Assembly: GCA_037447655.1 (NCBI GenBank)
Contig: JBBHKE010000055.1
Span: 124,001-188,000, forward strand
Direction of reading: 5' to 3'
From: Zygnema cylindricum
Taxonomy: Eukaryota > Streptophyta > Zygnematophyceae > Zygnematales > Zygnemataceae
DNA length: 64,000 bases
Shown here: positions 55,938 to 64,000 of the stretch, piece after piece
Numbering within the stretch: the first letter of the stretch is position 1
Layout of the letters: the number at the start of each line of letters is the position of its first letter
Notes under the pieces: model-generated
Told to the model about the DNA's origin: nothing
What the model saw: the letters and a program-made list of their open reading frames with translations, nothing else
The model's database searches: none
Translations under genes and position numbers: made by a program

Positions 55938-57756
55938 GAGGCCTAGTTGGAGTTTCAAATCTCTAGATTTTTTTTTCTCTAGATTTTTTCTTTTGAAGTC
56001 CATTAGTATGTTTTTATGCCACAATGAGCAATCTTGGCTGTAGTAAACCAATGAAGAGAGGAGAAAAAGAAGAACCAAGGAGAAAGAGAGAAAGGGTATA
56101 GAAAGAAAAAGAGAGCACGACAAAAAGGGCGAGTGAGTAGAGAAAGGAGAGAGAGGGAGGAGTGAGAGAGGGAGGGGAGGGGGAAGGAGAACCATTTCTA
56201 TTTTTCTGTTTTGTGCATACTTTCTTTTAAATTTTTTGTCTTTTCTCATGTTTTTGTCTTTTCCTCCTATTTTTTTATTTTTTTCCTATTTCTATCCTTT
56301 CCTTCTTTTGTCCTGTTTCTTTGATTTGTCTTTGATTTCCAATTTCAATCCTTTTTTGTCCTGTTTTTTTCCTGATTTGCTTGTCCGCCAATCCCCACCT
56401 CCTCCCACCTAAGGTATTGCCTTCACTACCTCCAAAAGTCCTTGAGTATCCCTCCCTCACCCTCCCCCGTCCCCCCTTTGGGGCTCTCTTTTCATGCTGT
56501 GCAAATAAATCCTCTCATCCTCCCTCATGTCTTCCCCCGCTTTCCCGCCCTCCATCCCTCCCTCCCTCAATCCCTTCACCTTTGCAGTCATCACTCCCAC
56601 CACTCACTCCCTCCTCTCCCGTCCCTCCCACACCCATTCATGGATCCCCCTCCCTCCCACCCTCCCCCCAACAGGAATCTCAACCTTTTTCCTCTCCCTA
56701 CACCCCTACCCCCCCCCACCACCCCTCCCCCTAACCCCCCACCCATACTCGTGAAAGGATCGATAACAAACTCAGAGCACACTAACAAACTATTATGGCA
56801 GTAGAAGCATTCAGATTACAAAACATTGAATCAACATTGACGAGACATTTTGGAAAAATTCTCACATTAAACAACCGAAATTGCAAATTCTCTTCTATCT
56901 CCTTTATCCCTTCTATTTTTCCATATAATCCTCCAATTGATTGTTGATTGTTGATAAATAAAAAATTCCATGGTGTCCCTTAAATACCACACCAGCCATG
57001 GCGTGGCAAGTGTAATCGTGCGCCGCCAAAAAACCTAAAGTACTTTCGATACATTCTATAAAGTACAATGCTTCGCGAAATCGAGCCGATACCGCGCGCG
57101 TACGATTCTTTCAATGAATCGTAATATTCCCCCTCTTCATTGAAGAATCGTCAAATCCAACTAGAATCCAAAATGAATTCCTAAACATCTGTGTGGAATG
57201 AAATGTTACGCACTAAAGAATTTGACACCAAACGAACCAAACATTACAATTGCACGAAACTGAAACAAACATCAACAAAGACAAAGCAAGACAAACCTAA
57301 CATTGTGCGACTTTTATATCCGCCATTTCAAGCACTATCCAAGCAACTTCGGCCATACTGCCGATTCTCACAATATTCAACAACCCTTCCCCAAAAGGAA
57401 AGGGAAAGGAAAAAAAAGAGGGCGGGGAAGGAGGTGAAGGAAGGTGAAGGAAGGGAGGGGAAGGGAAGAGAAGGAAAGGAGGGGGACTGAAAACGATGGG
57501 AATGGAGGGGGAAGAGTCGAGAAGAAGGAAGGGAAGGGAGGGAGGAAAGTAGTGTAAAACACCACAAATCGTTATTAGTGTTAATATTACTAATTTTGCG
57601 CACACACATTTTGACCCTTAAGCTTAAAATATAATCAATGATTCAATTTCTTTCTTTTCGATAATATTGGTACGTTTTTAGTAAGTACTATCACACTAAT
57701 TCGGGCAACTTTAGGTAGTGTAGTGTACCAAATATGAAAATTCAGTACAGTTACAC
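55938..57756. repeat. Low-complexity purine and pyrimidine tracts, no gene
   Basis: After the BiP stop, the probable 3' UTR is T-rich. 56050-56185 is a G/A-rich tract. 56380-56750 is a C/T-rich tract of ccctcc and ccaccc words. 57390-57560 is a second G/A-rich tract of gaagg and gggaagg words. Frames here are Pro/Ser- or Arg/Glu-rich by composition only. 56950-57300 has LTR-like features (gataccgcgcgcg, hairpin tacgattc/gaatcgta at 57101-57123), but no element boundary was found. Confidence 0.6.
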
Positions 57757-57958
57757 CGTGAATCGTCATTATTGTCAAGGTTTTTTTCGCCACTTAAAAC
57801 ATATTTTCTCCGTACACCCTTGTCCGATTGTAGATCTGACGGTTGCGATTGAAAGGTAACATTCTTAGCTTCCGATTGGCGGTCTCAAATTGAGAATCTG
57901 ACTAGTGTAAAGATGTTTTCAGTGGCTAAGAAAACCTTGACGATAATGACGATACGCG
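57757..57958. mobile_element. 202-bp MITE with 37-bp inverted ends
   Basis: Left end cgtgaatcgtcattattgtc..(57757-57793) pairs with the right end at 57922-57958 (..gacgataatgacgatacgcg) over 37 bp with few mismatches. No coding capacity. The target duplication is not clear. Ends resemble those of the MITE at 46479 and the sequence at 8926. Confidence 0.7.
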
Positions 57959-58178
57959 CTAGTAGTGTACTAAATGTCACAATCTATACTAAAATTGTCT
58001 CGTTATTTCATGCAAAAGTACATAAAAAGTGTAAAATAACAGTGTCGACACTGGAAAGTGCACTCAACTTTGATTCTTAATAATAAAAACTGGGAAAAAT
58101 CACGCTAACATGTTCTGACACGTTTAAACGATAAAAATGTTCTAACATATCATGTTTAAACGATTACAGATATATTTA

Positions 58179-59174
58179 GGGTGCGTCCCCCGTGTAATCG
58201 GTACTTTGATTAAGTATTTTAGACTGTAGTGAAGATTCTCCGTACTACTTTTGAAGAGCATCCCTATGTGGGAAAATGAAATCGGAACTTTGAAATGTGA
58301 CGTTTGTAGACGAAGGTACAACTGATGACGACTGAAGACGACTACGAAACTTCCGACGATTAGTGACGCCAACAAAAACAGCGACAGTTGTAGACGTCTT
58401 AACTTTAGCGACAGTTGTAGACGTCTAAACTTTTGTGAAATTGTAGATGTTTAGGGTTTGCTGACATTGTGACGTCATGCTCACTTGATACAACGTCGAC
58501 GTCACTGATTTAAGAACTTTCCGCCACGGTTTCCCGATTTCGTTTTTCCTACATTTTTCATTCGACTTGCCATAAAAAAAAAAACCTAAAAGTTGTAAAA
58601 AAATATTTTTCAAAGATCTTTCAATTTATACTAATATTGCCGTGTCTCATTCTAAAAAGTGGGAGATAAAGGCGATAGTGTGAGATGGAGAGGGAAGAGG
58701 GGACGACTTATGCAAAGGACCCATGAATAAATGTGGAGGTTCAAGACCCCTGCAAATTTTTTTTTTCGTACATGCGCATGACAAGCAATTTTTTTTTCGT
58801 ACATGCGCATGACAAGCATAAGGAAAAAAAGCGTATACTCTCTCATCCAAAAAAAATATCACTCGTGTGGCGCTTGCGTGGATCATTTTTCATTCGTTGT
58901 TTGGGCAGTACTTTAACTCAAAACACCCCTCAAAGGTGATTTTGGATGAAGTTTTTTGACGAGCTAGATTCTCTTGTTCGGGGTCGAAAAGAGGAAAACG
59001 CCAATATGCGTTCACATGACAACAAACATGTAGTACATTCAAAGTATAGAATTGACGTTCATTGTCTGGGTAAAATTGATTTTCTCGTACGGCTGAAGTT
59101 TTTCTCTAAGTTCCCTGAATTTTAGGGCAAAATGACAGAGAAAAGTCGATACTTTAATACATGGGGACAACCTC
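58179..59174 (-). mobile_element. Harbinger-like non-autonomous element D
   Basis: Left end gggtgcgtcccccgtg, right end acatggggacaacctc (partly decayed). The TTA triplet is on both sides (58176-58178, 59175-59177). Orientation is the same as A. Interior blocks gaagagcatccctatgtggg and gtgacgccaacaaaaaca match A, B and C. It has a 39-bp tandem duplication (gcgacagttgtagacgtct, about 58381-58430) and a 42-bp one (ttttttttcgtacatgcgc, about 58760-58817). Confidence 0.72.
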
Positions 59175-59193
59175 TTATATATATCTGGTTTAC

Positions 59194-60003
59194 TAATGTT
59201 GTGTATCGGTAAAAATATTATCGCGATAACACCGATACCGATAGTTATCGATTATCGAACGGTCAGAGTTCCCGATATATCGGTCCGAGACCAACAAATT
59301 CCATAGCGGCGATTACTTAACAAAATATAGTATGCATACAATAGTACTTTATAATATACTGTATTATATTATTGACTTTATGTAGCGTGGTATGTTACGT
59401 GTAAGAATTTGTTTCGTACGCTGTTTAACTAAAATTTATTAAGGATAGCGCGGCACATAAACGTTCAAAAATTTAAAATAATAGTTTATAGTTCTAAAAT
59501 TATATTACCAAAACGAACAAAATAAATTACATTGTAAATTGTAAAATCAACCTTTTTTGAAAACCAGACGAACAAAGCAAACGAACAAATCTGTCAGGTT
59601 GCCGCCATTAACTGCCATTTATAAAAAAATAACAATCAAAAGGACTTTCTGGATAGGGTACCCAAGTAAAAATTTTTTAAATTAGAAATAATGAAGGAAA
59701 CATCGCGATTTTTTACCAAAATCGGGGAGAAGGGGGTCCAGAGCGAGTCCGAGGAATAACACATACGGTTGAGTGTACTGGCCGAAATTTATCTGTACGG
59801 TCTGTCATTTATCTGTACGGTCCGTCCAGATATTGCTGATAGTTATCGATATCGGTGTTATCGTCCATAATAACCCATAAATATCAGGTATTTATCGGCG
59901 ATATCATCTATATGAATATATGTCGTACCAATATATCGATTATTGCCTACTCGAAAAAAGGCCCATATCGGTTATCCACAAATTCTTACCGATACACAAC
60001 ACT
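59194..60003 (-). mobile_element. hAT-like non-autonomous element E2
   Basis: Left end taatgttgtgtatcgg, right end ccgatacacaacacta. Perfect 8-bp target duplication tggtttac (59186-59193, 60004-60011). 810 bp, no transposase. It is an inverted-orientation relative of E1 (shared: tatgcatacaatagtacttt and acgaacaaat blocks). Confidence 0.85.
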
Positions 60004-60085
60004 ATGGTTTACAATGTAGTATTATACTATTTTCATGACAAATACAAAAATCAAACTGTATGTATACACTGTCATGGCCCGTCAC

Positions 60086-60160
60086 TATCGAACGCGCCTT
60101 TCGTATCCCGGAAAGTACACCATTATCGGACGCGCCATTCGTATCCCGGAAAGTATAGTA
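60086..60160 (+). repeat. 38-bp tandem duplication
   Basis: tatcgaacgcgcctttcg at 60086 and tatcggacgcgccattcg at 60124, both continuing tatcccggaaagta. Confidence 0.7.
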
Positions 60161-62402
60161 CTCAACCCTAACTTGGACTACGCGACACACAAGTATACTT
60201 ATTCCACTCTAGTTTCAAGGTGTCAATCTTGAGTCCATTCAACCTTTTTTTGGTTCAAATAAATGGAATATTTTTCAATTTTTTGCGTCCCCGCAATGTT
60301 GGGAAGGATCATGGCAAATGAGATCAAAGTAAAATTTACCATAATCGTGTCCCACTTGACACCAATATGACAACACCATCTACCACTAGCAAGCAAAGTC
60401 GACGCCGAAAATCACTATTTTCCATCTGCCAAGTCAAGTAGATTCATTTTGTTTTTGTTTACAATACTTTTTGTTAACGTCTTTATTCACCCTTGCCGCT
60501 TTTAGTGTTTCCCATTGAAAATTCAATTTCATCGTTTCATTTCTCACTAAATCATTTTATGCAAGATCCATTTTCTAATTTAATAAGAAACTTTGTGGGA
60601 CACTTTTGCAATATTTTTTTCTGTTTTTCTCCATATTTTGGTGTTTTTATTCTAGTTTTGTTATTTTCACATTTTAAGTCTTTTTATTTCAGCATGGCTA
60701 GTATTATAACAATAGCACATGGTCCTTCTCCAAAAAATGTTGTTGGTTATCTGTAAGAGGCACACATTGGTCATCAAAAAATTGTGTAACAATGGGTACC
60801 GATACACCATTGTTCAGATAAGAATATGTTAGCGAGATATTTGATTTTAGATAAGGAAGCCATCAACAACCATTGAAAAAGAGGAGCTGAAAAATAAAAC
60901 ACATAATTCCTGATATTCCGACAACTATTCAGTCTTTTACAATGCGATGTCCTACATGTTTTTGGTAGGTGTCGCCCTCTCAGTCTCACCCCTTTCACAC
61001 ATTAAGGCGTTCACTTGTTCACTCATATTCTCTCCTCTAAATAAATTAGAAAACTAAAATACATTTTCCTTTGATGTGTAAATAAATGTTCCAAACTGGT
61101 CCCACCTTAAACAGAACCAAATTAAACACAGTACCACTAGAAGTATAACACTCCAATTCAAATATCCCATGTAAGGGGATGATGACATCCCAAACAAAAA
61201 CGTAAGGAAATCAAAATAAACCAAAAAAACCCAAAGGCCAAAACAACCACCCACCACCCACCACCCACAAGACAATTCGAATTTCTTTGTCATCCTCTAC
61301 GGCAGCAAAGTTTCTTGTTGGACTCTCAAAAGCGTGGTTCAAAACCTTTGCTCTTTTCCAAATCCTATCCCACATTCTGCGTCTCAAACTTCCACCTGAA
61401 GCTCCAAACAGATGGTGGCCGTAGGGAGGGAGGAATGGGGTCACGAGAAGTTGGTATCAAAGACGACGAGAGAGAGGAGGGAGACGAGGTGGCGGCGGTT
61501 GTGGCAGCACTACAAAACAAAGAGAGAAGAAGCTCCATCGTCAGTCACACTGTTCTTTGCCAGAAAACGAACAATGCCATTCATAAAATCTACTTCAAAG
61601 GATGGTAGGCATATATGAAATGGGTGAAGAGTATGGAGGTAGTAAATAATTTAGTGTTCTGAAGATTACTTTTTTTTTAACATATACCAATAGGCCGAGG
61701 TAGGATGGTTGAGAGTGAGCGCAACACACTAAAGAAAAGTGGAGAGGGAGGCCATGAAAAGTTGAGAGGGTGGGAAGAAGTTGGCGATGGCAAAGTTGAA
61801 AAGGGATGTGGGAGGAGGTCATTGGGTTTTCCATTGGGGAGTGGGGAGAGAGGTACAGGGAGGGTGGAGAGATTTTAAACAAGGGAAAATGAACGGATAT
61901 TTTTGCTGTATATACGTAGATATACAGTTTTTTTTGTCTATATAACAAAAATTTAAACAATGAATACCGACATCTTATCTTGACCCTTGCTACATATTTT
62001 CAGCATATAAACTTCTTCAAATCATGTAATTTTCATTTGAAGAATGGTTTATTAAAATAGGAGTGTCGGAAGGTTGTATTTGGTTGAAAATTTCATAACA
62101 CATCGATTTAATGCCGAATACAAACAAAGTTATTACTCCAAAAAATACACATCTTTTTTTCCGAATGCAAAAAAAAAAACGTTGGTACATTGGTGCTTAG
62201 TAATGAGAAAATTTATCGAATTTATTATCAAATGTCAAAGTTCAGCTTATTGACTTTGGTTGGCAAATCCTACACTTTCACGCTTTATATCATTATAATC
62301 TTTTAAACTAGACGTTATTTTCATTTAGGAAGATGCTACTATAAATATCTTATTGGTAAAGCAAGCACGAGAATAGAAGAAAAAAAATTCGGCAATTCGT
62401 TG
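60161..62402. other. Intergenic, no gene recognised
   Basis: Short frames only. 61315-61608 (+) is open for 97 codons and 61211-61444 (-) for 77, with no family I recognise. ccaccacccacc repeats lie at 61248-61270. 61660-61680 and 62155-62185 are homopolymer-rich. Confidence 0.5.
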
Positions 62403-62700
62403 TTATTTCCTCTTAAAAGACATTTTAGTGTGAGTCTTGTGAAAGGGGAACCTACATTCGCAAGTGAACTTGTTGGCTTTGTTGCTGTATCCTTCATTGC
62501 ATGCGCATGTGGGTGACGTCACGTTGGTGACTTTGGAGCAAATACCGCCTCCCCCACAAGGCCCTCCTGGTTGGGTCGCATTGCAAAATGCTCCGCAACT
62601 GCTTTTACTTCTTTGTTTTATGGGTTTACACTTAGATGGAAGGTTTGAGCCAAAAAGGCAATTGGCTAGTAACTCAACACACGTTGGGTGTTGATTGACT
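62403..62700 (-). CDS. Probable last exon of an EGF-like cysteine-rich protein
   Basis: Minus strand. From an acceptor at 62701 (aattgttag) the frame reads VNQHPTCVELLANC, then a Cys-rich stretch, ending at TAA near 62403. There are eleven Cys in about 80 residues. The part CGGGGIC, ten residues, PTCAC, NEGY and FTC has EGF-like spacing (C-x5-C-x10-C-x-C-x-C). Two N-glycosylation sequons (CNATQ, TNVTS) suggest an extracytoplasmic protein. Plant secreted proteins with a single such EGF-like unit exist, but I cannot name a gene. The first exons should lie further right on the minus strand; I could not identify them. It is the only coding feature right of BiP that looks undamaged. Confidence 0.5.
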
Positions 62701-62701
62701 C

Positions 62702-63533
62702 TAACAATTGGCCCGGTGAAGTAGTTGTTTGAAATAGAACTGTAAATATGCTCCAACAATGTAAAAGAAAGAAACTTAGTAAGCCATAAAACGTTATAAC
62801 ACTTTTGGAAAACGATAATAGTTTGAATGCACAAACTTTGATTCATGTACAACAATTTATAGAAAAGAGGCATACACTAAAATTCTCATATCACATAATC
62901 TGACTGACATATTTGTTATAAAAAGCATAGCATCTCCACATGAAATGCTCACATATGACATTATGATTGATTGATGAATATTGTGTTTGGAAAAAACATG
63001 AAAGTTTGTCACTAATGATTTTGAAATTTTATCGAGGTTCTTTGAATATGTCACTTGTTTAAAATAAAAACTATATAATCTGTCGTATGGAAAACCTCAA
63101 ACACCCTAAAACATCGACCTTTTAAAAAAGATTAAGAAAAAACAATGTAGAATATAACATTGGTTATCATCTCCAAAAAAACCATCCTAAACTGCTGAAT
63201 TGTACAATGTGGCCCAATTGTTTTTGCAACAAATTAATAGCGTTCTGTCCACATTGTTGATGGGTATAAATTATAAAATTAATAAACAGAATAACAATAA
63301 TCCGTAGAGCCATTAAAAACAAAAGACACTCAGAAACAGAGAAATGAAATGTTCTTCCACCACATGAATTTTGAAACAATTCCCCTCCCCCTCTTTTCTT
63401 CCATCTGTTACAGTTCAACAATTCCTGAAAAAATTTATGAGAAGTACAAAACTGTTATTTTCACATCACATTTTCACAGCACACCGACCTCTACCCCGAC
63501 CCCCACCCCGACCACTATCCTCCCCCTTCTTTC
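62702..63533. other. Intron or intergenic, AT-rich
   Basis: No clear exon. If 62403-62700 is a last exon, this holds its intron. The ctctaccccgacccccacc tract at 63490-63530 is low complexity. Confidence 0.4.
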
Positions 63534-63970
63534 TGTTGAAATACAATTAAAGCAATTTTTAGTTTTCTACACTACTTTAGAATCCTACACGCTACGCTAT
63601 TAGTTTAGAACTGTGGTTTAGCGTTCTATACTTGACTTAGTGGATTGTACATACCTTTGTTAATGTTGATGATTCTTTCAAAAGAATCTTTTTTGTATTT
63701 GATTCCTTTAAGCGTAACTAGTTGTACCTTCCTAAATTACGCCTAGATTAGATGTACTTTTTAGAGCCTTTTCGGCTACCATTAACTTTGTCTTACTATA
63801 AGACTCCTTTGAGTCTTCGTGAAATATCATTCAATTGATAAGACAAACGACAAACCTCCCTCTTGTTTTCTTTGTTTGGCGCTACTCTCTTTTGTCTCTT
63901 CTATCTCGACCTTTTCTTTTTTTTTGGCTTTTTATGCTATTTTGTCATTTTAGCTCTTTTTTATTCAATA
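63534..63970 (+). repeat. CopX 5' LTR (437 bp)
   Basis: It starts tgttgaaatacaatt and ends ttcaata, immediately followed by a primer site. Hairpin agactc-cttt-gagtct (63801-63816) corresponds to the first U5 hairpin of other families. The second LTR would lie outside the window, so the left boundary is inferred from the TG start. Confidence 0.55.
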
Positions 63971-64000
63971 GGTTATGGGCAAACCTTTTCGTCTGCCTCA
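63971..64000 (+). pseudogene. CopX primer site and gag start, cut by window edge
   Basis: GGTTATGGGC (63971-63980) matches the half-tRNA-iMet site at 10 positions, then diverges. The frame from its ATG (63975) reads MGKPFRLP, aligning with MGPPSRLP of CopVI. The codon just before GTT-ATG is TAG, so translation cannot enter from the LTR. Only eight codons are visible. Confidence 0.6.

Noticed and set aside
56381-56804. Pro-rich overlapping frames that look like an extensin-like protein
   Set aside because: They come from a C/T-rich low-complexity tract, are open in all three frames and lack Ser-Pro4 repeats or a signal peptide.
57191-57605. Frames in the G/A-rich tract near 57390-57560
   Set aside because: Lys/Glu/Gly- or Pro/Phe-rich products on both strands follow from base composition.
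60493-60756. 87-codon frame with Phe-rich hydrophobic stretch (possible membrane protein)
   Set aside because: AT-rich sequence, no recognisable family, no splice or regulatory context; hydrophobicity follows from TTT/TTC richness.
61211-61608. Frames of 77 and 97 codons on opposite strands, possible first exon of a gene
   Set aside because: Neither has a recognisable domain, and the two overlap; no support for either strand.

Overview
The window looks like a gene-poor, transposon-rich stretch of a land plant or close streptophyte nuclear genome. The evidence is many Ty1-copia LTR retrotransposons in nested insertions, non-autonomous DNA transposons with 8-bp and 3-bp target duplications, and a plant-type BiP (ER Hsp70) gene fragment with GT-AG introns. 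I cannot name the species. One assembly gap (10 N) lies at 43832-43841. I saw no rRNA, tRNA or CRISPR array.

Layout. 1-2830 is a decayed copia gag-pol. 3239-8656 is a block of DNA transposons: a hAT-like element (E1), three Harbinger-like elements abutting at single TAA triplets (A, B, C), and a second hAT-like element (F) containing another (G). 9253-22924 is a nested stack: minus-strand CopIII, split by CopI, whose 3' LTR is split by the very young non-autonomous CopII. 22925-42837 is a second stack: CopIV, interrupted inside its reverse-transcriptase YVDD motif by minus-strand CopV, which itself carries nearly intact CopVI and a solo LTR. 42838-46104 is a mosaic of element fragments (CopVIII, CopIX, others) around the gap. 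46105-53382 is CopVII, with a MITE and a solo LTR inside its 5' LTR. 53380-55937 is the 3' part of a BiP gene, broken by a solo LTR, a frameshift and a stop, and ending in HVEL. 57757-60003 holds a MITE, a fourth Harbinger-like copy (D) and an inverted relative of E1 (E2). 62403-62700 (minus) is a probable last exon of an EGF-like protein. 63534-64000 is the 5' LTR, primer site and gag start of another copia element leaving the window.

Most notable signal. Every copia family here has, immediately or a few bases after the 5' LTR, a match to GGTTATGGGCCCACC. This is the complement of the anticodon arm of the plant initiator tRNA-Met, not of its 3' end. It implies half-tRNA priming of the Drosophila copia type. 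The ATG inside this primer site is in frame with gag, so the primer tRNA would base-pair with a gag start codon; in several families an open frame also enters gag from the LTR. Upstream in U5 are small hairpins whose stems co-vary between families, which suggests a conserved RNA structure in the leader.
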